A program made the position numbers and the translations under genes. From Cladobotryum mycophilum (lineage: Eukaryota; Ascomycota; Sordariomycetes; Hypocreales; Hypocreaceae): a DNA stretch of 64,000 bases. Under the pieces are notes generated by a model that ran no database searches, was not told the origin of the DNA, and saw only the letters and a program-made list of their open reading frames with translations. Shown one piece after another: positions 1-10,290 of the stretch. How positions within the stretch are numbered: the first letter of the stretch is position 1; each line of letters opens with the position of its first letter. Location: contig JAVFKD010000004.1 of assembly GCA_036429605.1 (NCBI GenBank), forward strand, positions 3,348,001 through 3,412,000, in the 5' to 3' direction.

Positions 1-1049
1 GATGCTCTGGAAAGAAGTTGATGAAGCTTGGCATGATGCGCGAGCTTCACATGGGCCAGCGCCATGGTGGCGTCATCATCACTCCCAATGGCAAGAAGGT
101 CGTCTCGCCAGCTGATCGCGACCTCATGGACCAGTTTGGCGCTGCCGTCGTTGAGTGCTCTTGGGCACGCACACAAGAAGTGCAATGGAACAAGGTCGGT
201 GGGAAATGCGAGAGGTTACTGCCATACCTTGTCGCAGCCAACACCGTCAACTACGGCAAGCCTTGGAGATTAAACTGTGTCGAGGCACTGGCGGCGGCAT
301 TTTATATCTGCGGGCATGCGGAATGGGCGGAGCAAATCTTGGCCCCGTTTTCATATGGACCCTCCTTCTTGGAGATCAATAGCAGCTTGCTTAAGCGATA
401 TGCAGCCTGCGCGGACGATGCTGAAGTGAAGAAGACGGAGGAGGAATGGATGGAGCGGTTGGAACGAGAATACACCGAGAGTAGAGAAGATGGCGATGAT
501 GATATATGGGCAAGAGGCAACACAAACCATATGGATCCCAAAGATTCCGATGACGAAGAAGAAGAAGAAGATGACGATTCTGAGAACAGTGATGGAGAAG
601 GAAGTATAGATGGTATATACTTGGGGAAACGACCCCCGAAAAAGGATAAAAAGGAACAAGGTGAAGAGGACGAAGAAGAGGACAAGGACCCTTATGCCTT
701 ATCCGACGACAGCGATGACGATGCCGCCATGGAAGAAATCCGTCGAAAGGTTCTCGCCTCCAGGGCGTTCTCCAATCCTAACCCCAACAGCGAAGAAAAG
801 CAAAAGCCTGCGACAATACCTCGTCCGCAGAACCTCAAGGCCGATTCCGACGTTGAGCCAGATTCGGATAATGACAACACCGACGATAGCGACGGCAGCG
901 GTGATGATGATGAATTTGACAACATTATCGCCGCCACTCCCGTCACGGACAAGATTGGCCTGGCGAAGCTTGAGAAGGAGAGATCAAGGGCTGCAATCAC
1001 CACAAAGACATTCTCATCAAACGCCATGTCAGCGCCGAGTAGGGGGTAG
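1..1049 (+). CDS. tsr3: Tsr3, 18S rRNA aminocarboxypropyltransferase (5' partial)
   Basis: Tsr3 transfers the 3-amino-3-carboxypropyl group from S-adenosylmethionine to the hypermodified pseudouridine of 18S rRNA, a late cytoplasmic step of 40S maturation. The frame is open from base 3 and reads CSGKKLMKLGMM before the first internal ATG at 21, so the true start lies upstream of the window. The conserved core follows: QRHGGVIITPNGK, a VECSW segment, RLLPYLVAANTVNYG, and CVEALAAAFYICG. From about residue 170 the protein becomes a long Asp/Glu/Ser-rich tail with Lys patches, as is usual for fungal Tsr3 C-termini. No intron is needed in the visible part. The stop is TAG at 1047-1049. Family assignment is firm; the missing N-terminus holds the RNase L inhibitor-like segment. 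Confidence 0.93.
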   Translation, partial: CSGKKLMKLGMMRELHMGQRHGGVIITPNGKKVVSPADRDLMDQFGAAVVECSWARTQEVQWNKVGGKCERLLPYLVAANTVNYGKPWRLNCVEALAAAFYICGHAEWAEQILAPFSYGPSFLEINSSLLKRYAACADDAEVKKTEEEWMERLEREYTESREDGDDDIWARGNTNHMDPKDSDDEEEEEDDDSENSDGEGSIDGIYLGKRPPKKDKKEQGEEDEEEDKDPYALSDDSDDDAAMEEIRRKVLASRAFSNPNPNSEEKQKPATIPRPQNLKADSDVEPDSDNDNTDDSDGSGDDDEFDNIIAATPVTDKIGLAKLEKERSRAAITTKTFSSNAMSAPSRG

Positions 1050-1190
1050 AAATTGATCAACGGCACCGTTTACCGCCGCGCAAAGGATAATTATTCTTGT
1101 TATGTGACGTGAAGCATCCTAATTTGAATACACAAAACACGGAGCCTCAGTAAACTACAACCAAAGAAGAACACCCCTTGTTCATTCCTT

Positions 1191-1838
1191 CTAATCTCGA
1201 AATGTCGGGCTATCCAACCACGCGCGAATCTTTTCCAGCCCAAAGACGTCATGTTCCCCCTTGGAAGTGGTATAGTCCTCAATCCGGCCTTGGATCCAGC
1301 CAGTTGTACCGCGCGATGTCCCCAGCGGCTTTCCAATCTCTCGGGCTGATCCAAAGTCGACTAAAACAGGCATGCCGCTATCATTGACCATGACGTTTGT
1401 CGGATTGAGATCGTTGTGCGCTCAGCTGAGCGAGTGCAGGTGATTGATAGCAGAGCCCAGCGCATTCATGAAAGTCTCCTTCTCAATGTGTTCTATCTCA
1501 TTCTTAACATAGTCTTCCAGATTATGCAAATGGCGATCGAGTACGATTCCAGTCAAATGTCCCCTCTGGGAGCGGCAGCCGTGGTATCGGACAATGTTGG
1601 GATGTGGATGTTTGGATAGAAACTCCATCGTGCGTGCCTCCTCTAGCAAGCCTTGGGCAAGGAGATTTACGACTTTGTACTTCCTGAATACATCGTACTG
1701 AGAGAGTTGGGGTCTCTTGACGAAGACTTGAGCGTCCATTTCACGGTTCTGAGATGCCTTGGAGGGTGCCTTGGTACCTGATCTGTGCTTCTCACCGCAA
1801 ATGCGACTTGTACTCGATGTCCATATAAATGCAAGCAT
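1191..1838 (-). pseudogene. Ser/Thr protein kinase-like gene with in-frame TGA
   Basis: One uninterrupted frame runs from ATG 1838 to a stop at 1191-1193 except for a TGA at 1422-1424. It encodes a compact kinase domain of a lineage expanded in filamentous fungi. Visible elements are VFVKRP, an LLEEARTMEFL helix, HPNIVRYHGC, the catalytic loop HNDLNPTN (in place of HRDLKPxN), DFGSA, and a GTSRGTTGW activation segment. The TGA falls two residues before the catalytic-loop His, directly after LHSLS. In many relatives that stretch reads Leu-Gly-(hydrophobic)-Ala-His, so a TGG-to-TGA change is a simple explanation (inference). No GT..AG intron rescues it. The domain ends soon after the activation segment, which is short even for this family. 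An upstream exon cannot be excluded. Its ATG lies only 111 bp from that of the divergent APH-like gene. Confidence 0.72.
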
Positions 1839-1949
1839 ATCTCCAGCAGCTCAAGTCAATCTGAAGGTATCTCTCTCGCCACAAGACTTTGTTAACACAT
1901 GATTTGATCTTTTGCATTCTACCCATGAGACAACTTGAAATTATACCGC

Positions 1950-3001
1950 ATGATGGCTGAGGAACCCTGGACCGAAAAAACCATTAATAGGTTTTTTGCA
2001 GACCGGAAATCACCAACTTGCTCGTTCTATTATTAGCTCATCATCTATCCGTTCAGTTGACATCCCGGGCTCATTGAGCTACACCATCATATGTACTAGA
2101 TCCCAGGAGCAACCTGTCGTTGTGTCCTTTGGACAAACGGAGTCCAAGCTTGATCAAGGGACGGTTGAGCTTGCAAGAGCCATCCATGGGCAGCTTGTGC
2201 CTGGGATGGCATACCGCGGCGTAATGAGCGGTTCTGAACCCCCGCTCAATATATACACAATGCCACTCCTGCCAGGAGTTGCTTGTCTCGAAGCACTTAG
2301 CTACCGGGTTCGGATGAACATCGGGGAGGAGACTAAACATATATGCTTTATAACCCATCTTGCAAGGTATGGTACCTTCATCATCCCTCCGGATCCGCAG
2401 TACTAATTCAATATTATGCAGATATTTTGCTCGTTGTTGGTCCACGCCCCAGTTCGTTGAACCGTCCATACTTGCCGATCGTCAAACAGACATCTCCCGT
2501 AAGCTGGCAATCCTGAAAGCTTTACCATCGCCTCCCGTATCAATCCCTATCCTCTCCGAGCTGGAATCCATCCTGCCCCAACTCTTTTCCAGTAGCCATC
2601 CTCAAGTTCTAACTCACGGCGATCTCTCCAAGACCAACATCCTCGTCAGTCCAGACACTTATCAAGTCACAGCCATTGTCGACTGGTCGCTCGCAGAGGT
2701 GCTGCCCTTTAGGCTTGAGCTAGACAGCCTCTTCCTCATGACCGAGTGCATGGATTTGAGAGATTGGCACAACTACTCCTGCCGATCACAGCTTTGGAAT
2801 GCGTTCTGGGCTGGATTCTGGACAGCATCAGGAGTTGAAGAACATGCCAGGGAGAGTGTTCGTAAGACTGCCGAGGCCGCAGCCAAATTTGGTGTTGTCC
2901 TGCGGTATGCATTCGCCCGCGACAACGCCGGCCGGGCCTTGGATATACCATTCACATCTGACACTATGTTGGCAATGCTAAAGACGTGGCTCGGAGATTA
3001 G
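1950..3001 (+). pseudogene. Aminoglycoside phosphotransferase (APH)-fold kinase-like gene, frameshifted
   Basis: The first ATGs are at 1950 and 1953. The frame starts EEPWTEKTINRFFADRKSPTCS, the usual N-terminus of the fungal APH-like phosphotransferase family, but hits TAG at 2034. The homology continues in the next frame from about 2025 (IRSVDIPGSLSYTI). An intron at 2367-2421 (donor GTATGG, branch TACTAAT, acceptor GCAG) joins HLAR to YFARCWSTPQ. The second exon carries the Brenner-type catalytic loop THGDLSKTN and the metal-binding IVDWS motif, then a normal C-terminus ending at 3001. One extra base (or two missing) near 2022-2034 explains the break. It is either a real pseudogene or a sequence error. 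The substrate is unknown; family members are rarely characterised and need not act on antibiotics. Confidence 0.75.
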
Positions 3002-3120
3002 ATATTTCCTCATGCTGTACCAAACATATGCTTAATAGTACAGGCTTCATCAATAATCGTACAGCTTTTACATGTCCCTCTATATGCCAATAGCCGTTTT
3101 TTTTTAGTTTCGTGAATATC

Positions 3121-6100
3121 TTACAAGTACCGTTTCGCTTTGACCTCCTCATATGTCTGGATTTGATCATCAGTCTGGAGGTCATCAAAGCCCTCCAGTC
3201 CGATGCCGCATTCGGTACCCTTGCCCATCTCTTGAACGTCCTTCTTGACATGCTTCAATGTATCAATACTGCCTGTTCCGTAGATTAGTATACGAATCCA
3301 AGTTCTATAAAGCTAGCAGGGAAAAAGTCACATACCTTCGAAAATAACCTCGCCACGACGCATAATCCTGACGCGAGATGATTTCTTGATAGAGCCGTTG
3401 CGCACTCTGCAACCGGCAATGTTTTGGAACGTTCTTCGTTTGACGTTAATTGGGAAGACTTGGAGAACATCCGCCTCTCCCGTCACGCGGATCGTCACGT
3501 TCATGGGTAGCAGCTTGGACAAGGTTGCCTTGACATCGTCTACGACATGGTAGATGACGTTATGATCAAGAATCTGAACCTTGGCTTCTTCAGCTCGCTG
3601 TTTGATGTGTGGTTGAATAGGGCAGTTGAAATTGACAATGACACTCTTGGAAGTGGCGGCGTGGTCCACATCGTACTCCGTAATAGGACCGGCTGAAGAC
3701 CGCAGAATCTTTGGTTGGACTTCATTGTTGCCCAGCTCTAGGATTGTTCCGCAGACTGCTTCCACAGATCCCACCACATCTGCCTTAACGGTGAAGTTCT
3801 GGAGAATCACGCCAGACTCTGTAGGGACGGTTGCCGCTTCTGGGTCTTCTTCCGCCGCGGCCTCAGCAGCAGCTTTGTCCCGAAGGCGCTGTTCCTGCTC
3901 GGCCAATTGAATAGAGCTTTGTTCTCGCTCAGCCATCTCCAGGCGGTACTCTACCGCTGTCTTGGCTTTTCCTTCGTCAGGAGACTGAAGAACCCGTTCT
4001 CCCGCACTAGGCAACTCTCGCCAGCCCAAAATCTCGACTGGAGTTCCGGGAGGTGCTTCGTCGATTTCCTGACCAGCTTCGTTACGAAGGACACGGATCC
4101 GTGCCCACGTCTTGCCGGCAGCAATGAAATCACCGGGCCGCAGGGTTCCTCTTTTTACTAGTACGGTTGCTGCTTTCCCTTGAGGCTTTATGCTGGATTC
4201 GAGAATCCAGCCTTCAGCCATTCCATCATACTCGGCGCGAACATCGAGAATTTCTGAGAGGGTCACAATGTTTTCTTCCAAATCTTCCATTCCCTGGCCT
4301 GTCTTGCCACTGACACAGACAACTTGGACATCGCCTCCAAAATCTTCAATCTCAACGCCGTGGCGCGCGAGATCCGCTTTAACTTGGTCTACTTTGGCAT
4401 CCTCCTTATCAATCTTGTTGATAGCCACGATGATAGGCACTTTGGCGCTTGTTGCATGTTTCAGTGCTTCAAGCGTTTGCGGCATGATACTGTCGTCAGC
4501 AGCCACCACAAGCACCACAATGTCAGTCACATTAGCACCACGTTGACGCATGGAGAGGAAAGCTGCGTGACCCGGGGTGTCTAGGAATGTGATGGATTTC
4601 CCAGACGACATGTTGACAATAAACGCACCAATGTGCTGTGTGATTCCGCCGTGTTCCTGCGCCGCTACAGACGATTTTCTGAGCCAGTCCAGCAGAGTTG
4701 TTTTTCCGTGGTCAACGTGTCCCATGATAGTAACAACCGGAGGGCGAGATGGTAGAGAAGTGACATCTTCGGGTACCGGACGCGGTCGGAGATCTCGAAC
4801 AGAGCCAGAATCAACAGTTGGCTCGAAGCCGTATTCCATAGCTATCAATGCAGCAGTTTCGCCGGTGAAGATGGTATCACTAGTCACGTTCTCGAATCCC
4901 ATTTCCTCCATATCCTTCAAGAATGAGTCAACTTTCTGCTTCAGGGCTCTGGAAAGATTCGACGCGCTGATGTACTCTGGGAGAAATATGGGAACTGCTG
5001 GTTGCTCCTCTTCTGCCGCTCTTCGTTTCATAGCATCCTTCTCGGCCTTGCGGCGCTGTTTTTGTTCCCACCGATGAACAGTCTCGTCGTCCCAGTCCTC
5101 ATCATTTGCCATGCGCCGATTCTTTTGAGCATTCTTTGGCTTTGACTTTTTGGTACGTCGATCCCCAAATTCTGCTTCCTCTTGGTCCATTTCGAACCTC
5201 GAATTGCGTCTCGGCTTCAGCAGTTGGGCTTCAGCTTCAGGTTTCCGTACCTTTAATACGGATTCCCTGAGGCTTTCTATGTCAACATCATCTGTCTTTT
5301 CGCCCTCAGCCTCCGCAACGCCATTGACTTGAGCAGTTTCGTCCCCCTTTTGTGTCTATCCTTCAAGGTAGTTGCTCTTGTTTCAAGCTCGCCCCAAAAG
5401 TCCTGGCGGGCATTGCCCTCATTCTGATGCGCCTTGCTAGTTGCACCCGCGCGATCGGGGCTGTGAGATCTTGTTCCATGAAGTGGCTTGGCTTTTGTCC
5501 GTTTTGCCTTGGTTATTTCACTCCAAACAGTGGATTCGTTTCCATGTTTGTAAGATTCCAGTCCATGGTGTGAGGTTTCTGGCTTGCGATGGCTAAACGA
5601 ACCCCAGCCGGTGCCTTTGTGTCTGCTAGCATGTGAATTTCTGGGTAGTTCCTTGTCCTTGCCGTCAGCTCCGATGCTCGAGGATGGGCCGGGTGAGGAA
5701 GAAGAGGAACCAAGATTCTCAAAAGTGAATAACGGCAAGCCGGTCGCTGTTCGAGTCTTTTCTGGTTCTTGATTTCCGGTGGACCAGGATTTAGGGGTTG
5801 GCGGAGGCAGTGGCTCTCTATTCGTCTTGAAGACGTCGGCCAAGACTGACCTTGATAATGTTGCTTGTGCTTCGTTGGGCCTTCGCCTATGTCCATCGCC
5901 CTGGGTCACACCTCTTTGACCCCTCTGGCTAAATCTTGTAGGTTCTGCTGGTTTCGTGCTCTGAGCCGGTGGGGGTGGTGGTGCTGGTGCTGGTGCTGCA
6001 GCCGATCGCAAACGGGCTTCTCGCTCATGTGGAAGTAGGCCATCGCTTATGGGTGGGTTGCTTGAAGGGCGGTTGATGCCAGTCGCAAAGGCACCCCACG

Positions 6101-6514
6101 ATCCTCCCGCTCCAGAAAAGGCTCCAGGAAATGCTCCCGATTTTGGTGGCCCAGGCCCGGGCCCAGATCCAGGTCCAGGATTACCATTTGAGGTATTGAG
6201 GTGGGCAGTAGTAGAGAGAGATCTGGTATTCCATCGCGATGGGCTCTGGCAGGTCACAGCCTGGATACGGGTCGGATTGGGAGTCTTCGTCGAAGCGGTG
6301 CTAGTCGAAATAGCTCGATCGAGCTGAGATCTAGAATTGGCTGAGAGTTTTTGCCGACATAATGCGCAGACAAAGGGATGGCCGCGATCCTAGACAGAAT
6401 GATGTCAGCCCGTTCCCGTCAAGCGAGCAATAATAATATGCAGCCATTAATTTCTTTTGGCGATGGTTGGAAGCGGCACAGCATACATACCTGCAATGCG
6501 CGAGCCCTCAACAT
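3121..6514 (-). CDS. ifm1: Mitochondrial translation initiation factor IF-2
   Basis: This nuclear-encoded GTPase places fMet-tRNA on the mitochondrial small ribosomal subunit. Exons on the minus strand are 6491-6514, 3336-6389 and 3121-3272, with introns 6390-6490 and 3273-3335. Exon 1 gives MLRARALQ, followed by DRGHPFVCALCRQ, a basic mitochondrial presequence with a CxxC. Residues to about 370 are low-complexity Pro/Gly/Ser-rich. The core holds GHVDHGKT near residues 565-572, DTPGH, NKID, then the beta-barrel domains II to IV. The last exon ends with VKAKRYL. Exon 2 changes frame at a run of five G (plus-strand C at 5343-5347). One added base makes the coding length 3231 nt (1076 residues) and joins the halves. 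A weak intron in this linker is the alternative. Assignment of the GTPase half is certain. Confidence 0.93.
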
Positions 6515-7486
6515 TGCTGCAAAGGAAGAAGGGAGAAGCGTTGGAAAGCCTCCGCCGACATTGGGCAAGAAAAATTGAGACGATATAAATTTGGAGGTTG
6601 CGATATCGAACTTTTGCCACAATCGCGATTGCCCAAAAGCTATCCCACCTAAATTAATTTGGAGCTAGCAAAAGCCCAAAAGCAAGCCAGCCCAGGGTTT
6701 CCCCCTCCTCTCAATTCAATGCAATACATGCACTACAGCCAGGTACCAGACATCTCAAAGCCCAATATTTCGTAATCAATCATTTTTCATTCCTGAGCTA
6801 CATTCAAACGAGACCTACCTACTGTTAGATGCTGTAGTTGCGTCGCAAAACTTGATCATTTACAACCATCTAGACTGTATTAGGGAGGTAAAATGGTGAA
6901 GAATGAAGTAACATCTCTATAGCGTAAACTACTACATCTATTTTCCTTTATTCTAGAATCTGGGCTCAGTAATTTGGGGTAGCATCCTATTAGATCATCC
7001 GTCCATAGACGTAGATTGTAAATTGACGTAGCTGAGAATTGACAGTAGCTTGAAGAGCATTGCCCCTCCACTGTACGTACAAGTACTAGACTAGATAGCA
7101 GCCATTGCGATTTACCTTGCCTGTACTTTTGGAATACACAAACACTCTGTAATATCGAGGTACGGAATGGACTTTCTATTTTGACACATCATCTCAATCC
7201 CTAATCAATTCGTTGCCCCCAACAATCCCCTTTATGACAGCTCAGTACTCCATGGGTAAGTAGGTAGTAGGCAGCTCAAAAGTCAGCGATTGGGGGCATT
7301 TGGTGGGGCACCTGCATTTTCCTTCACCTTCGAACCCCTGACCTAACTCGGCCTTCACCAACTTGACTTGCATTGCCCCTTACACTTTTCATCGCATCTC
7401 ATCTCATCAACGACAGAGCAGGCCCAAGTTGTGAATAGACGAAAGTCTTTCCTCACATCAACCCTCCCTCCAAAAACAAAAGAAAG
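6515..7486. promoter_or_regulatory. Divergent intergenic region between IF-2 and a two-TM protein
   Basis: Both flanking genes point outward, so this 0.97 kb presumably holds two promoters. It is AT-rich in the middle (about 6780-7200) and pyrimidine-rich close to the plus-strand ATG. I see no convincing TATA box and no protein-like frame. Confidence 0.5.
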
Positions 7487-8518
7487 ATGGCCCCCAAAAA
7501 ACGATCAGGAAAACAAAAGGAAGCGGCCACATCATCAAGTAGCAATGGATCGCCGCCACCTCCATTCAAGCAAGCCCCCGAGGTCCTGCAGCCTTTCATT
7601 GCCGGCCTCGATGAGAAGCACATCTACATCACTCACATTGACAACAAGCCCGCCTCCTTCAAGCGCAAAATCTTCCTCGTGCCCGTCGCCATGAACGCCG
7701 CTGTAGTGGCTCTCTTCGTCTGGCGAATGTACTCCATTCTCCCCTGGTACTGGAAGATTCTCATGTCCGGCTTCGGGCATCCCAATGAAACCACCTTTTC
7801 CGCATCCGATGCTATCTGGCCAGAGTTGGCTTGGGAGATTTGGAAGCGCGGCATCGTCATGTTCATTGACTTCTTACTCTTCGTCTTCGTCTGGCCTTGG
7901 CCCGTCGAGTTCGTCGCCGCCAGGGCTCATGGAAATCCCGCCAACTGGCGCTGGAAGGTCGGGTTCCGTGAAAAGGAGATTTACGTCCGCCGGAGTCGCG
8001 ATTGGGATAAGGTGCTCAAGGACATCTTCAAGGATGACGACTCTCGCAAAATTCTATTCACCTACATTCGCCAGGCAACCTCGCCCATAATCCAGGAACA
8101 GAAGACAGGATACTTGCTCATGAACGGAAAGTGGGATCTGCACTGGGACGGCATGATCGCTGCGCACGCCATGGTAGACAAGAAGGACATTGCCCTTGAC
8201 GCTTTCAAGAACGTTGTCTTAGTTCACCACCAAGACTTCGGCTGGCTCTGCTACGACATCAGATCCGGCGCATCGCCTAACGAGGATGAGAAAAGAAGGC
8301 AAGTCTTCGCCTTCCGAGATGCCCTCACGGCCATGGGCAAGGATGATCTCTTCTATCGCTGGGTCGAGATTGTCCAGTTCGAAGCCACTCAACCCGGAGG
8401 CTTTGGGCCAGAGAAACAAGAGACAGCAGCTAAAAAGATCCGTGACCTCTTTGAGGCACAGAATATCAACTTTGATGAGCTCTGGAAAGAGACCATGGGG
8501 CAGAAGAGCGAGATCTGA
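7487..8518 (+). CDS. Conserved fungal membrane protein, two predicted TM segments, unknown function
   Basis: This is a single-exon gene of 343 codons starting in good context (AAAGATGGCC). The N-terminus is short, Lys/Ser/Pro-rich and likely cytosolic. A hydrophobic stretch at about residues 61-92 and a second at about 125-148 (rich in Phe, Val and Trp) are probable membrane spans. The remaining 190 residues are soluble and Trp/Asp/Lys-rich, with segments such as RRSRDWDKVLKDIF and HHQDFGWLCYDIRSG. The even codon use and the long frame without interruption support a real gene. I do not recognise a named family; it resembles an uncharacterised ascomycete protein anchored in a membrane with a large soluble tail. 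No catalytic motif is visible. Confidence 0.8.
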   Translation: MAPKKRSGKQKEAATSSSSNGSPPPPFKQAPEVLQPFIAGLDEKHIYITHIDNKPASFKRKIFLVPVAMNAAVVALFVWRMYSILPWYWKILMSGFGHPNETTFSASDAIWPELAWEIWKRGIVMFIDFLLFVFVWPWPVEFVAARAHGNPANWRWKVGFREKEIYVRRSRDWDKVLKDIFKDDDSRKILFTYIRQATSPIIQEQKTGYLLMNGKWDLHWDGMIAAHAMVDKKDIALDAFKNVVLVHHQDFGWLCYDIRSGASPNEDEKRRQVFAFRDALTAMGKDDLFYRWVEIVQFEATQPGGFGPEKQETAAKKIRDLFEAQNINFDELWKETMGQKSEI

Positions 8519-9506
8519 AAACGCCCATTGAAATGTACTCTGGCATCCAATGGGTAGAAGGGAAGGGGACAAGAGGGCTATGCATACTTAGTTACACGGT
8601 AAAAAGGGGACGAAGGGTTACGTATTATTAAAGGGAGCAGATATTGGGGGCGCATAACATCATGTATAAAAGCAATTAGCATTTTCCTAACGTTTATTTC
8701 CTCTTCCTAGTCGAATGTATATCCAGAGCTTCTAACACCTTCATACCGTAGTATAGAATTCATTCACATGATGGCAGAAATTAAAGTAAATGTGAGTCTC
8801 TTAGAAGAAACGAAAAAAGAGGTACACAAGGCCGATTCGAACCTAAAGCCAATGCCTAATTTATCGCCCAAGACACCATAAAGACAGCCAAAAACTATCA
8901 CCACCTTGACTCAAATTTGACTCAAACTTGAGATAGTTATTTCCTAAATAAAAAATAAATAAATAAAAATTTAACGCCCAGCCATGACTCTTTTATCTAT
9001 TGTCAGTGGTCATGCTGCTGCGCGCCCCGTGCTTTCGCCTGGAGTATTTGTTTGCGCCCGCCCTTGACTCGGCTGCTACGGTTTCCGTGGCCATCTTCCA
9101 CCACATGCCAGGGCCAGGTTGCGTTTCTGAGAGGAGGAGAGTTGTTGATGGGGGTTTGTTGCTGGTCCCGGGCGCCCGGCGTACCGCTCAACCGCTGCAC
9201 CAAGGTGCTCTCTCTCGTCACTGGTTGACGCCTAACTTGTTTTTTTACCTATAAGCTATTGGCAGCCTGTCATGGGTTGACAGCTGTTGGTAAGGTGCTG
9301 CCAGCTGGCCACCAGGTGGATGAAGTGAATGAACCGTCAGGGCCGAAGTTAATGAGATTTCCGGGCAGACGTCAGTCGCAAAGAACAATAGCCAAGGAAT
9401 GAGTAGCGGTAAAGACGAGGAAGCGTAACTGATGATGATATTTATCTATATGTTGGTTTTGTAATATCAACTATGAAGATAAAGATCAATATCTTTATAG
9501 CTAACA
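8519..9506. other. Gene-free stretch downstream of the two-TM protein
   Basis: The first 200-300 bp are probably 3' UTR. The rest has AT-rich patches (for example 8940-8985) and a short GC-rich block at 9000-9240. Frames there are short and not protein-like. Confidence 0.45.
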
Positions 9507-10243
9507 TCACAGCAACTCAACATAGATGATATACCACAGGTCCCTCTCCAAGAGTGCATACTCTGCGTATGGTCGGACCGGAAGAAGATTGATCGCCATC
9601 ACCGACCTCGAGATGCTCAACTCCTCGAACCGTAATCCTTCTGTATAACCCTTCCAGTATGTCGTGCTTCGCAGCCGTTCCAGAATAAACAGTCTGGGGA
9701 AGAATTTCTCCGGCTGCGCCCATGAGGAAGTAATTCCATACTTGTTTACCAACGTCTCATTCTGTTTCATGTCCATGGTGTCAGACGGACATGACAAGCC
9801 GCCACAGTATCGGGCATGGCAAGGCGTTTTTTTCCCTCTTTGAGAGAATATTGATCAGGCCTTCTTCATCCATTCCTTTTTAGTTTCAGATCATATCCAG
9901 ATAGTGGCTGTGTATCAACGCCTCCCCCTGGATGTATAATACCGCATGCCGAGATGCATGGTTCATCAACCAGCGAAGATTGTTTGCTGAAAGGACCGAT
10001 AATATGAATATATCAGCACTAGGGTCTTCAATTCCAACGAAATTCGATTCATCCCAAGCCGTATTTTGGGGTGCCGTGCATCCAAGGCATATAGAAGAAC
10101 ATATCGACAGTTGGACTGAAGTCGAGGATGGAGTCCCCGCCAAAGAAATATTTTCCCGAATCCCTTGCGCTTGCCATGGAGTTGCTTGCCGAATTGGGAA
10201 AGCCTATGAGAATGACGGTCAAGAATGGCACGTGCGCTTATGT
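9507..10243 (-). pseudogene. Possible degraded protein-coding relic, unrecognised
   Basis: Three minus-strand pieces look like protein rather than random translation. Bases 10052-10243 give GKYFFGGDSILDFSPTVDMF. Bases 9886-10110, in another frame, give VGIEDPSADIFILS and ASRHAVLYIQGE. Bases 9507-9797 give PRLFILERLRSTTYWKGY and LLPVRPYAEYALLERDLWY. The pieces are separated by stops and frame changes, and I found no intron set that joins them. I do not recognise the family. It could be an inactivated lineage-specific gene, or several introns and sequencing errors combined. Confidence 0.3.
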
Positions 10244-10290
10244 GATGGTTTGTTTCCCACTATCAGAGAGAGTCATATTAGCCTTTAGCT

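Noticed and set aside
1191..1838. Repeat-induced point mutation as the cause of the kinase TGA
   Set aside because: The inferred change is not in the CpA context preferred by RIP, the region is not AT-enriched, and no second copy is present in the window.
8815..8870. GGTTCGAATC-like B box on the minus strand suggesting a tRNA
   Set aside because: The flanking bases cannot form a T-stem or acceptor stem and no A box lies at the right distance.
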